Below the pieces are notes generated by a model that was not told the DNA's origin, made no database searches, and saw only the letters and a list, made by a program, of their open reading frames with translations. Positions 13,666 to 21,637 of a DNA stretch of 24,418 nucleotides are shown here, piece by piece. Positions within the stretch are counted from its first letter, which is position 1; every line of letters begins with the position of its first letter. The DNA is from Nitrospirota bacterium (lineage in GTDB: Bacteria > Nitrospirota > Thermodesulfovibrionia > Thermodesulfovibrionales > UBA1546). The translations under genes and the position numbers were made by a program. The stretch spans positions 1 to 24,418 of the forward strand of contig SCSY01000150.1 of NCBI GenBank assembly GCA_004298625.1, given 5' to 3'.

Positions 13666-14106
13666 ATGCCTAGTTTTGTAATCACAGAAAAATGTGATGG
13701 TTGTAAGGCTCAGGATAAGACAGCATGCCAGTATATCTGTCCGAATGACCTCATGGCCCTTAACAGGGACCTCATGAAGGCCTACAATCAGGAACCGGAG
13801 CAGTGCTGGGAATGTTACAACTGCGTAAAGATCTGTCCCCAGCAGGCCATCGAAGTCAGGGGTTATGCTGATTTTGTTCCGCTCGGAGGAAACGTTATTC
13901 CGATGAGAGGTTCAGACTCAATAATGTGGACAATAAAGTTCAGGAACGGGAAACTCAAAAGGTTTAAATTCCCTATAAGGACTACCCCTGAAGGTTCGGT
14001 AGATCCATACAAGGGAAAACCAGAGGCTAATATTGCAAACATTAAGAAGCCGGGCTTCTTTACACATCAGGGTGCAGGCAAGACCATGCCTCTCCCGAAG
14101 AAATAA
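13666..14106 (+). CDS. aprB: Adenylylsulfate reductase beta subunit
   Basis: The iron-sulfur subunit of APS reductase, carrying electrons to the FAD in AprA. The 146 residues have two [4Fe-4S] motifs: Cys10, 13, 21 and 25 (with the family's longer loop CDGCKAQDKTAC) and Cys47, 50, 53 and 57 (CWECYNCVKIC). A long C-terminal tail (about residues 75-146, ending GKTMPLPKK) wraps the alpha subunit in known structures. TAAGGAGG precedes the ATG, and aprA follows after 12 nt. The cytoplasmic location and the order aprB-aprA are standard for sulfate reducers and some sulfur oxidisers. The neighbouring qmo genes indicate the quinol-linked system. Confidence 0.97.
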   Translation: MPSFVITEKCDGCKAQDKTACQYICPNDLMALNRDLMKAYNQEPEQCWECYNCVKICPQQAIEVRGYADFVPLGGNVIPMRGSDSIMWTIKFRNGKLKRFKFPIRTTPEGSVDPYKGKPEANIANIKKPGFFTHQGAGKTMPLPKK

Positions 14107-14118
14107 GGAGGTGGGATA

Positions 14119-16086
14119 ATGGAAAAAGAAAGTTGCACGTTTTCGTACTGCCAAAAACCCGCAATAGTAGAACATGAAACAGACGTTCTGATTGTAGGCG
14201 GCGGGATGTCAGCTTGCGGCGCAGCATTTGAGGGCGCAAGGTGGGGGAATCCGCAGAAGATAAGAATCACAATGGTTGACAAGGCAGCTACCGACAGAAG
14301 CGGCGCAGTTGCAATGGGTCTTTCAGCCATCAACACCTACATGGGTGAGAATGATCCCGCAGATTATGTAAAGATGGTCAGAGGCGACCTGATGGGCATA
14401 ACAAGGGAAGACCTTGTATATGACCTCGGAAGGCACGTTGATGACTCTGTTGAGCTTTTTGAAGAGTGGGGACTTCCTATCTGGAAAAAGGCTGCTGACG
14501 GACATACAATGGACGGCGCGCAAGAAGCGCCTAAGCTTAAAGACGGCGGAAAACCTGTTCGTTCAGGCAAATGGCAGATAATGATAAACGGCGAGTCTTA
14601 CAAGGTGCTTGTCGCAGAAGCTGCAAAGGTTGCTCTGAAGACCAACAGAGAGGCGACCGGGGTAGCAGAGAACTTCTTCGAGAGAGTTTTCATAGTGAAA
14701 TATCTTCTCGATGAAAAGGTTCCAAATAGGATTGCAGGCGCAGTAGGATTCAGCGTAAGAGAGAATAAAGTTTACATATTCAGAGCCAAGACAATACTTT
14801 CAGGTTGTGGCGGCGCAGTTAACGTATTCAGGCCGAGGTCAACTCAGGAAGGCCAGGGCAGGGCATGGTATCCTGTATGGAACTCAGGTTCCGGATACGC
14901 GCTCGGCATTCAGGTTGGCGCTGAGCTTACCATGATGGAAAACAGGTTCGTTCCGGCAAGATTCAAGGACGGTTACGGCCCGGTCGGCGCATGGTTCCTT
15001 TTCTTTAAGGCAAAAGCAACAAATTCTTATGGAGAGGACTATTGCACAGGCGAGAATTTTGAGTATACAAAAAAGCTCTACAGCCCTTATGCAGAGAAGA
15101 TGGGAACTGCTATCAGAAACCACATGATGATGATGGATATGAAGGCAGGCAAAGGCCCGATCCTTATGAATACCGATAAGGCAATGGCAGAGCTTGGAAA
15201 GACAATGGACGCAAAGCAGATCAAACACCTCGAGGCAGAGGCATGGGAAGACTTTCTTGATATGGCTATCGGACAGGCAGGAGTCTGGGCAGGCAATAAT
15301 ATCGAGCCTGACAAGACACCTTCCGAGATTATGCCTACAGAGCCTTATCTTCTCGGTTCGCATGCAGGCTGCGCAGGTTTCTGGTGCAGCGGTCCTGATG
15401 ATATTGGCGCACCTGCAGAGTACAACTGGGGATATAACAGGATGTCAACCGTCAATGGTCTTTTCATGATGGGCGATATCTGCGGCGCTTCAGGACATAA
15501 ATTCTCCTCAGGCTCGCATGCTGAGGGCAGGATTGCAGCAAAGAGCGGCATTGCATTTATCCTTGACAACAAGGATTTCAAGCCGACAATAACAAAGTCA
15601 GCCGATGAACTCGCAGGCGAGATATATCTCCCGTTCGAGATATACGAAAAATACAAAACCTACTCAACTGCTCCTGAGATCAACCCCTACTACATCAAGC
15701 CGAAGATGCTTCAGGCAAGGATGCAGAAGATCGCCGACGAATACTTTGGCGGCGTAGGCACATGGTATATGACCAGTGCGACATTGCTTGAATCCGGATT
15801 AAGGCAGCTTGCAATGCTCAAGGAAGATGCGGCCAAGTCAGGCGCAAAAGACCTTCACGAGCTTATGAGGGCATGGGAGAACTACCACAGGATATGGTCC
15901 ATCGAGGCGCATGCAAGACACATACAGTTCAGAGAGGAATCAAGATACCCCGGATATTACTACAGGGGCGATTATCTTGCAATCAATGACAAGGACTGGA
16001 AGTGCTTTGTAAATTCCAAGTTCGATCCTGCAACGGGAGACTGGAAGTGCTTCAAGAAAGACTACAAGCAAATTGTAGCTGATTAG
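14119..16086 (+). CDS. aprA: Adenylylsulfate reductase alpha subunit
   Basis: The FAD-containing catalytic subunit that reduces APS to sulfite and AMP. The 655 residues match the usual length. Near the N-terminus is the dinucleotide-binding VLIVGGGMSACGAAFEGARWG, and LSGCGGAVNVFRPRS and HKFSSGSHAEGR appear later, typical of the fumarate-reductase-like flavoprotein fold. The C-terminal HARHIQFREESRYPGYYYRGDY is characteristic of AprA. AAGGAGGTGGG lies before the ATG. It is translationally close to aprB and forms the heterodimer with it. Arginine is AGA/AGG throughout, matching qmo and prfA but not sat. Confidence 0.98.
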   Translation: MEKESCTFSYCQKPAIVEHETDVLIVGGGMSACGAAFEGARWGNPQKIRITMVDKAATDRSGAVAMGLSAINTYMGENDPADYVKMVRGDLMGITREDLVYDLGRHVDDSVELFEEWGLPIWKKAADGHTMDGAQEAPKLKDGGKPVRSGKWQIMINGESYKVLVAEAAKVALKTNREATGVAENFFERVFIVKYLLDEKVPNRIAGAVGFSVRENKVYIFRAKTILSGCGGAVNVFRPRSTQEGQGRAWYPVWNSGSGYALGIQVGAELTMMENRFVPARFKDGYGPVGAWFLFFKAKATNSYGEDYCTGENFEYTKKLYSPYAEKMGTAIRNHMMMMDMKAGKGPILMNTDKAMAELGKTMDAKQIKHLEAEAWEDFLDMAIGQAGVWAGNNIEPDKTPSEIMPTEPYLLGSHAGCAGFWCSGPDDIGAPAEYNWGYNRMSTVNGLFMMGDICGASGHKFSSGSHAEGRIAAKSGIAFILDNKDFKPTITKSADELAGEIYLPFEIYEKYKTYSTAPEINPYYIKPKMLQARMQKIADEYFGGVGTWYMTSATLLESGLRQLAMLKEDAAKSGAKDLHELMRAWENYHRIWSIEAHARHIQFREESRYPGYYYRGDYLAINDKDWKCFVNSKFDPATGDWKCFKKDYKQIVAD

Positions 16087-16110
16087 TCAGACAGATTGAA
16101 AGAACAGGTC

Positions 16111-16149
16111 AAGGCTAAGGTTGAGGAAGAAATTCTTCGCCTTAGCCTT
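16111..16149 (+). repeat. Hairpin between aprA and qmoA
   Basis: A perfect 10-bp stem AAGGCTAAGG/CCTTAGCCTT (16111-16120 with 16140-16149) encloses a second small hairpin (GAAGAA/TTCTTC). It is followed by A-rich, not T-rich, sequence, so it is more likely an mRNA stability or processing element than a terminator on this strand. Confidence 0.55.
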
Positions 16150-16181
16150 CCTGAATAAAAAAAGTAAGTTAGAGACAGTTT

Positions 16182-16232
16182 AAGTTTAAAGTTAAGGCCG
16201 GGAATTTACATCTCAACCTTAACCTTAATCTT
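16182..16232 (+). repeat. Short repeat array upstream of qmoA
   Basis: TTTAAAGTTAAGG on the left is mirrored by CCTTAACCTTAATCTTAACC on the right (6-nt CCTTAA/TCTTAA units), giving an imperfect hairpin just before the qmoA ribosome site. Confidence 0.5.
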
Positions 16233-16258
16233 AACCTAATTTGTGCGGGAGGAAAAGA

Positions 16259-17521
16259 ATGTCAGATGGAAAAAGTATTTTAGTTATAGGCGGAGGCATG
16301 AGCGGATTGACCGCTGCTATAGAGGCGGCAGAGGCCGGCAACAGCGCCGTGATAGTGGAGAAGTCACCCTTTCTCGGAGGCAGGGTCAGCCAGCTTAATA
16401 AATATTTCCCGAAGCTATGCCCTCCAAACTGCGGTCTTGAGATAAATTTCAAGAGGATAAAAAACAGCGCAGACATCACCTCCTACACCCTCGCAGAAGT
16501 TGAAAATATCTCAGGGGACGAAGGCAATTACGACGTAACGGTAAAATTAAAACCGAGATACGTTAATGACAAATGTGTGGGCTGCAATGCCTGTTATGAG
16601 GCGTGTCCTGTGGAGATGCCGAATGAATTCAACTTCGGCTTGAATAATACGAGGGCTGCATACATCCCGCATAATCAGGCATTCCCGTTTAAATATGTAA
16701 TAGACGACAGGTTCTGCAAAGGGGCCGCCTGCAAGAAATGCGCTGAGGCATGCAAATACGATGCGATTCATCTTGATATGAAACCTGAAACCGTGAAGCT
16801 TAAAGTCAGCGCTATTGTGATGGCAACCGGCTGGGAGTTGTATGACACATCAAAGCTCGATATCCTCGGAGGCGGAAAGATCAAGAACGTAATAACAAAT
16901 ATGCAGATGGAACGTCTGGCCTCGCCCAACGGCCCGACAGCAGGGAAGATTTTGAGGCCCTCGGACGGCAAAGAGGTGAAAAACATCGCCTTTGTTCAGT
17001 GTGCGGGGAGCCGTGATGAAAATCATCTGGCTTACTGTTCATATATATGCTGCATGGCCTCTTTAAAGCAGGTTACTTATATAAGAGATCAATACCCTGA
17101 TTCAAAGGCAAGGGTTTTCTACATAGATATAAGAACTCCGGGCACAAGATACGAGCAGTTCTACTGGAAGATCAAGGAAGACCCGAACGTTACGCTCACA
17201 AAAGGCAAGGTCGCAAAAATAACAGAGGACGCCGCGACAGGGGACGTAGTTCTTGTAGCTGAGGATATACTGGCAGGCAAAAAGATTACGGAAAAATACG
17301 ACATGGTTGTTCTTGCAGCCGGCATGGTTCCTTCAACAAAAGCTTCAAAAATACCGGCTGATATCAAATATACTGACGACGGCTTTGTATTGCCCTCTTC
17401 GCTGAAGAAAGGGCTCTATGCCGTTGGAACAGTGAAGAGCCCGCTTGATGTCGCGAAATCCGTTCAGGATGCAACAGGGGCTGCTGTCAAAGGCATACAG
17501 AGCGCAAGGAGGTCGAAATAA
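16259..17521 (+). CDS. qmoA: Quinone-interacting oxidoreductase subunit QmoA
   Basis: An HdrA-like flavoprotein subunit of the Qmo complex, which passes electrons from menaquinol to APS reductase. The 420 residues begin with a Rossmann FAD motif (GGGMSG, residues 11-16). An iron-sulfur insert follows, with CVGCNACYEACP from Cys106 and CKGAACKKCAEACKYDAI from Cys153. The HdrA-type VQCAGSRDENHLAYCSYICC comes after it. The ATG at 16259 is chosen because GGGAGGA lies 5-6 nt ahead; an in-frame TTG at 16241 would add six residues. Its TAA shares one base with the qmoB ATG, so translation is coupled. Confidence 0.95.
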   Translation: MSDGKSILVIGGGMSGLTAAIEAAEAGNSAVIVEKSPFLGGRVSQLNKYFPKLCPPNCGLEINFKRIKNSADITSYTLAEVENISGDEGNYDVTVKLKPRYVNDKCVGCNACYEACPVEMPNEFNFGLNNTRAAYIPHNQAFPFKYVIDDRFCKGAACKKCAEACKYDAIHLDMKPETVKLKVSAIVMATGWELYDTSKLDILGGGKIKNVITNMQMERLASPNGPTAGKILRPSDGKEVKNIAFVQCAGSRDENHLAYCSYICCMASLKQVTYIRDQYPDSKARVFYIDIRTPGTRYEQFYWKIKEDPNVTLTKGKVAKITEDAATGDVVLVAEDILAGKKITEKYDMVVLAAGMVPSTKASKIPADIKYTDDGFVLPSSLKKGLYAVGTVKSPLDVAKSVQDATGAAVKGIQSARRSK

Positions 17522-19746
17522 TGGAAAAAAAATATGGGGTATATATATGCAAGGGATGCAGCATCGGAGCATCCATTGATATAGAAAAACTGGGAAACAC
17601 TGCTGCAAAAGAAACAAAGATTCCCGTGGATATTGTTAAGAGCCATGACATACTGTGCAGTCCCGAAGGAATCGAGCTTATAAAGAGTGATATAAAATCC
17701 GGAACGAATACTTTAATACTCGCTGCGTGTTCTCCAAGAGTAAAATACGAGGAGTTTGATTTTCCCGGGACAATAACCGAGAGGGTTAATATAAGAGAAC
17801 TTGTTGCGTGGAGTCAGCAGCCGAATACCGAAGACTCACAGATGCTTGCTACGGATTATCTTAAGATGGGCATAATAAGAACGCAGAAGGGCGACCTTCC
17901 TGAACCGAATATACTCCCGGACTTGAGCAGCGCCATACTTGTTGTCGGAGGCGGCATCGCAGGGCTTACAGCAGCCCTTGAGGCTGCAAATGCCGGTTAT
18001 CAGGTTGTTCTGGTGGAAAAAGAGGCGGAGCTTGGAGGATGGGCTGCAAAACTTTATAAGGAAACCCCGAGAGAATATCCTTATGAGAGTCTTATCGAGC
18101 CGACTATTTTCGGTAAGATTAAGGAAGCAGAGTCGAACTCCAACATAAAGATATTCAAGTCAGCTGTTGTGGAAAAGACAGACGGCCAGCCCGGACTTCT
18201 CGATGTGACTATAAAGACAAGCAGCGGAAGCGAGATCATAAGGGTCGGCTCTATTATAATGGCTGCCGGATGGAAGCCGTATGATGCTAATAAGCTTGGT
18301 TATCTCGGATATGGAAAGCCGAATGTAATAACGAGCGTTCAGATGGAAGAGATGGCTAAAAGAGGAAAGATTATCCGTCCTTCCGACGGTAAGGAGGCAA
18401 AAAAGGTTGCGTTCATTCAGTGCGCAGGGTCAAGAGACCCGAACCATCTTCCCTATTGTTCGGCTTTCTGCTGCGGGACATCGCTTAAGCAGGCCAAATA
18501 CGTGAGGGAGAAAAACAGTGATGCGGTTGCGATGATTTTTTACAAGGATATAAGGACTCCGGGACAGTCGGAGCTTTTCTACAAGAACATGCAGAATGAC
18601 CCTGGAGTTTTATTGACAAAGGGCGATGTTACCGGCGTAAGTGATGCAGGGAACGGCAGCCTTTATGTAGAAGCAGAGAATACGCTTATGGGCGAAAAAA
18701 TAAAGGTTGAGGCCGACCTTGTTGTGTTGGCAATAGGCGTGGTGCCGAATACCCGCGCGCCTCAGGAATATCTTGATGGTCTTACAGAGGCAGGCAAGAA
18801 AGGCGACGCTGCAAAGGCAACATACCTGGAGGGGACCCCCAAGCCTGATTTTATTCTAAATCTTACATACAAACAAGGGCCTGAGTTGCCTTCTGTTGAA
18901 GGTTATTACGGGTTTGCAGATTCTAACTTTATCTGTTTCCAGTATGAGACAAGAAGAACAGGAATTTATGCAGCCGGCTGCGTAAAGCAGCCGATGAATA
19001 TGAGCGAGGCGCAGCTCGATGCGGCAGGCACGGCGCTTAAGGCAATACAGTGTGTTGAGCATACGGCAAAAGGTATAGCAGTGCACCCGAGGGCCTGGGA
19101 TACGACATTCCCTGATCCTTTCATGAATAAGTGCACATCCTGCAAGAGATGCACGGAAGAATGCCCGTTCGGCGCGATAGACGAGGACGCAAAAGGAACA
19201 CCTTTCTACAAGATAAACCGCTGCAGGCGCTGCGGAACATGTATGGGCGCATGTCCTGAAAGGATAGTTTCATTCAAAGATTACAGCGTTGATATGATAG
19301 GCTCGATGATTAAGTCGGTAGAGGTGCCTGAGGAGGGGTTCAGGTTTATAGTGCTGGCATGTGAGAATGATGCGTATCCTGCATTGGACAGCGCAGCCAT
19401 AAACCGCAAACAATTAAATCCAAGCGTCAGGATCGTTCCTGTCAGATGCCTTGGTTCGACAAACCTTGTATGGGTTGCCGATGCATTTTCAAGGGGCATT
19501 GACGGATTGGTTCTCCTCGGCTGCAAATACGGCGAGAATTATCAGTGCCACTTTGTAAAAGGCAGCGAGCTTGCAAACTACCGTTTCAGCAAGGTTCAGG
19601 AGACGCTCAACAAGCTGCAGCTTGAGGCAGAGAGGTGTCAGCTTTTGCAGGTTGCCATATCGGAATATGACAAGCTGCCCGACATGATCAATGACTTTGT
19701 TAAGAAGATAGAAGATATAGGGCCGAATCCGTTTAAGGGATTTTAA
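17521..19746 (+). CDS. qmoB: Quinone-interacting oxidoreductase subunit QmoB
   Basis: The 741-residue HdrA/MvhD-type subunit of Qmo. Regions in order: an N-terminal HdrA-like domain with cysteines (ICKGCSIG, ILAACSPR); a Rossmann FAD motif VVGGGIAGLTAALEAANAG near residue 143; FIQCAGSRDPNHLPYCSAFC; two [4Fe-4S] motifs from Cys538 (CTSCKRCTEECP) and Cys568 (CRRCGTCMGACP); and a C-terminal MvhD-like domain with VRCLGSTN and LLGCKYGENYQCHF. It starts on TAATG at the end of qmoA. The HdrA and MvhD features are known to underlie proposals of electron bifurcation or confurcation; the sequence alone does not decide that. Confidence 0.96.
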   Translation: MEKKYGVYICKGCSIGASIDIEKLGNTAAKETKIPVDIVKSHDILCSPEGIELIKSDIKSGTNTLILAACSPRVKYEEFDFPGTITERVNIRELVAWSQQPNTEDSQMLATDYLKMGIIRTQKGDLPEPNILPDLSSAILVVGGGIAGLTAALEAANAGYQVVLVEKEAELGGWAAKLYKETPREYPYESLIEPTIFGKIKEAESNSNIKIFKSAVVEKTDGQPGLLDVTIKTSSGSEIIRVGSIIMAAGWKPYDANKLGYLGYGKPNVITSVQMEEMAKRGKIIRPSDGKEAKKVAFIQCAGSRDPNHLPYCSAFCCGTSLKQAKYVREKNSDAVAMIFYKDIRTPGQSELFYKNMQNDPGVLLTKGDVTGVSDAGNGSLYVEAENTLMGEKIKVEADLVVLAIGVVPNTRAPQEYLDGLTEAGKKGDAAKATYLEGTPKPDFILNLTYKQGPELPSVEGYYGFADSNFICFQYETRRTGIYAAGCVKQPMNMSEAQLDAAGTALKAIQCVEHTAKGIAVHPRAWDTTFPDPFMNKCTSCKRCTEECPFGAIDEDAKGTPFYKINRCRRCGTCMGACPERIVSFKDYSVDMIGSMIKSVEVPEEGFRFIVLACENDAYPALDSAAINRKQLNPSVRIVPVRCLGSTNLVWVADAFSRGIDGLVLLGCKYGENYQCHFVKGSELANYRFSKVQETLNKLQLEAERCQLLQVAISEYDKLPDMINDFVKKIEDIGPNPFKGF

Positions 19747-19749
19747 CAA

Positions 19750-19812
19750 AAGCTATCAGCGATTAGCTATCAGCTTTTAGCTGATTGCTAATCGCTGATA
19801 GCTAATAGCTTA
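19750..19812 (+). repeat. Inverted repeat between qmoB and qmoC
   Basis: AGCTATCAGCGATTA on the left and its exact reverse complement TAATCGCTGATAGCT on the right form a 15-bp perfect arm. AGCTATCAGC and related heptads recur inside it. No T-run follows. It sits in the only sizeable gap of qmoABC and could tune qmoC expression or mRNA stability. Confidence 0.65.
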
Positions 19813-19829
19813 TAAATTAGGAGGAATAA

Positions 19830-20984
19830 ATGGCGGAACAAGTAATTAAACCTGATTTGAATTTTATAAACGATGTTATCGCATCGGGAGGAGAGTCCCT
19901 GAAAAAATGTTTTCAGTGCGCGACCTGCTCGGTGGTGTGTAATGTAACCCCTGATGACAAACCATTCCCAAGAAAAGAGATGCTTCAGGCACAGTGGGGG
20001 CTGAAGGATAAACTTTTCGCCAACCCTGATATCTGGCTCTGCCATCAATGCAGCGACTGCACTGCCTATTGCCCGAGAGGCGCAAAGCCCGGAGAGGTGC
20101 TCGGCGCAATCAGAAAGATGAGTCTTCAGGAGTTTTCGGTCCCGGGCTTCATGGCGAAAATGGTAAATGACCCGAAGTTCCTCCTCGTATTACTTGGGGT
20201 GCCTGCGCTGCTATACATATTGATTATAGCTGCACAGGGCTTTTTCGGCGACGTCAGCATACCTACGGAAGACGGGAAGATTGTCTATGGGAAATTCCTT
20301 TTTTCGCTCTATTATGTAGACACGGTTTTCACCGCCGCCGCCCTTTTTGCAGTGTTCAGCCTGTTTCTTGGCGTTACGAAATACTGGAAGGCTATGAGCT
20401 CAGCAGCCCCGAATGCAAAGGGGTCCTTCGGCAAGGCCCTTGGCGATACAATCAAGGAGATTATAGGCCATAACCGCTTCAAAAAGTGCGAGGTAACAAA
20501 GGCTAGGGCAACGGCCCACATGCTGGTGTTTTACAGCTTTATAGGCCTCTTCATAACCACGATATTGGCCTTTGCAAAAGTCATCCCTGAGTATTTTGAA
20601 CATTTCGGCGTCCATCTGGGCATTGACAATTCGCTCCTTGACGTCTTGACGATTATATACAAAATAATTGGCAATATAAGCGCGGCAGCCCTGATCCTCG
20701 GCATTCTGCTGGTGATGTCCAACAGGTTCAAAAACCAGGTTAAGGCCGGATTAGGCGGCTATTATGACTGGCTTTTCATACTGCTTGTGGCAGGAGTAGG
20801 CGTTACAGGATTGCTGGCCCAGTTCCTGAGAATGGCTAACACGCCGGTTGCTTATCCGACTTATGTAGCGCATCTTTGTATGGTCTTTTTTCTTTTTGCT
20901 TATGCGCCGTTTTCCAAAATGGCGCACATGGCTTATAGGGCAACGGCAATGATATTTGCAAAACAGTCTGCAAGAGAGCAATAA
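19830..20984 (+). CDS. qmoC: Quinone-interacting oxidoreductase subunit QmoC
   Basis: The membrane anchor of Qmo, an HdrC-HdrE fusion of 384 residues. The N-terminal third carries two [4Fe-4S] motifs: CFQCATCSVVC from Cys27 and CHQCSDCTAYCP from Cys71. The remainder has about six hydrophobic segments (LLVLLGVPALLYILIIAAQG, TVFTAAALFAVFSLFLG, HMLVFYSFIGLFI, ISAAALILGILLVM, WLFILLVAGVGVTGLL, LCMVFFLFAYAPFSKMAHM), like NarI/HdrE cytochrome b with histidines for heme. It oxidises menaquinol and feeds QmoAB. AGGAGGAA precedes the ATG. A long hairpin separates it from qmoB. Confidence 0.96.
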   Translation: MAEQVIKPDLNFINDVIASGGESLKKCFQCATCSVVCNVTPDDKPFPRKEMLQAQWGLKDKLFANPDIWLCHQCSDCTAYCPRGAKPGEVLGAIRKMSLQEFSVPGFMAKMVNDPKFLLVLLGVPALLYILIIAAQGFFGDVSIPTEDGKIVYGKFLFSLYYVDTVFTAAALFAVFSLFLGVTKYWKAMSSAAPNAKGSFGKALGDTIKEIIGHNRFKKCEVTKARATAHMLVFYSFIGLFITTILAFAKVIPEYFEHFGVHLGIDNSLLDVLTIIYKIIGNISAAALILGILLVMSNRFKNQVKAGLGGYYDWLFILLVAGVGVTGLLAQFLRMANTPVAYPTYVAHLCMVFFLFAYAPFSKMAHMAYRATAMIFAKQSAREQ

Positions 20985-21032
20985 TAAAACGGCGTTGTTT
21001 GTAATAAGGCTTATGCGAGGGGAGGTAGACAA

Positions 21033-21461
21033 GTGAAGATAAGAGATTTGATAAAGGACAAAGGGCTTGAGTTTATCGCAGTTGACAGCAATGCAACGGT
21101 GGATATTGCAATCAACAAGATGGTGGACCGGAACATCGGGGCCATACTTGTGATGGAAGACGGCAAGCTGGCAGGGCTGTTTACGGAAAGGGATGTTCTT
21201 AAATGCTGGTCCACCAAAGGGGAAAATTTCTGCAGGATCCCGATAAAAGAGGTTATGACCAGGGACCTCGTGATTGCAGAGCCCGATGATGAAGTGAGTT
21301 ATGCAATGACAATCATGATAAACAAGAGAATCAGGCATCTGCCTGTTATAGAAAAAGGCGCGATAGTAAGCGTGGTCTCGATTCGTGATATGGTCAAGGC
21401 GCAGGTGAGCAACCTTCAGGCAGAGGTGCATTATCTGAAGGATTATATTACGGGCGGGTAA
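21033..21461 (+). CDS. Two-CBS-domain protein
   Basis: A 142-residue stand-alone tandem CBS (Bateman) protein. CBS1 is roughly residues 1-62 (DSNATVDIAINKMVDRNIGAILVMEDGKLAGLFTERD, read in pieces) and CBS2 roughly 70-130 (VMTRDLVIAEPDDEVSYAM, KRIRHLPVIEKGAIVSVVSIRDMV). FTERD and SIRDM are the typical ends of nucleotide-binding CBS units; such pairs often bind AMP, ADP, ATP or SAM. It begins with GTG at 21033 behind GGGGAGGT, 48 nt after qmoC. The position between qmoC and hppA suggests adenylate or energy sensing for the pathway, which is inferred from context only. Confidence 0.9.
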   Translation: MKIRDLIKDKGLEFIAVDSNATVDIAINKMVDRNIGAILVMEDGKLAGLFTERDVLKCWSTKGENFCRIPIKEVMTRDLVIAEPDDEVSYAMTIMINKRIRHLPVIEKGAIVSVVSIRDMVKAQVSNLQAEVHYLKDYITGG

Positions 21462-21465
21462 TACC

Positions 21466-21535
21466 AAGTTAAGAAGTTAAAAGTTAAAAGTTGAAAGTTG
21501 GACTAAAACTGGAAACTGAAAACTAAAAACTGATT
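21466..21535 (+). repeat. Degenerate AAGTTAA / AACTGAA repeat array
   Basis: AAAGTT-type units (about five) are followed by AAACTG-type units (about four). It lies between the CBS gene and the hppA promoter and has the same style as the other spacer arrays in this cluster. No gene is seen. Confidence 0.55.
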
Positions 21536-21588
21536 AAGGAGGTGAGGGGAGTCTTAAAAGAGGAAGCAGGCGGCGACCGGAGTAATTT

Positions 21589-21617
21589 TTGTGAAACCAT
21601 TGGTTTATAGATATAAA
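21589..21617 (+). promoter_or_regulatory. Candidate hppA promoter
   Basis: TTGTGA (21589-21594), a 17-nt spacer and TATAAA (21612-21617). AAAGGAGG and the ATG at 21638 follow, leaving a leader of about 15 nt. AAACCATTGGTTT in the spacer is a small palindrome. This suggests hppA can be expressed independently of qmoABC. Confidence 0.5.
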
Positions 21618-21637
21618 ACTTTTAAAAGGAGGAGTTA

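Noticed and set aside
16111..16149. Intrinsic terminator separating aprBA from qmoABC
   Set aside because: The 10-bp stem is perfect, but it is followed by A-rich rather than T-rich sequence on the coding strand, so I list it as a hairpin only.
20985..21032. Separate promoter for the CBS gene
   Set aside because: The 48-nt gap after qmoC has no convincing -35/-10 pair; cotranscription with qmoC is simpler.
21540..21637. Possible riboswitch ahead of hppA
   Set aside because: Purine-rich sequence and a small AAACC/GGTTT hairpin are present, but no conserved aptamer core of any class I know, and a promoter lies downstream of most of it.
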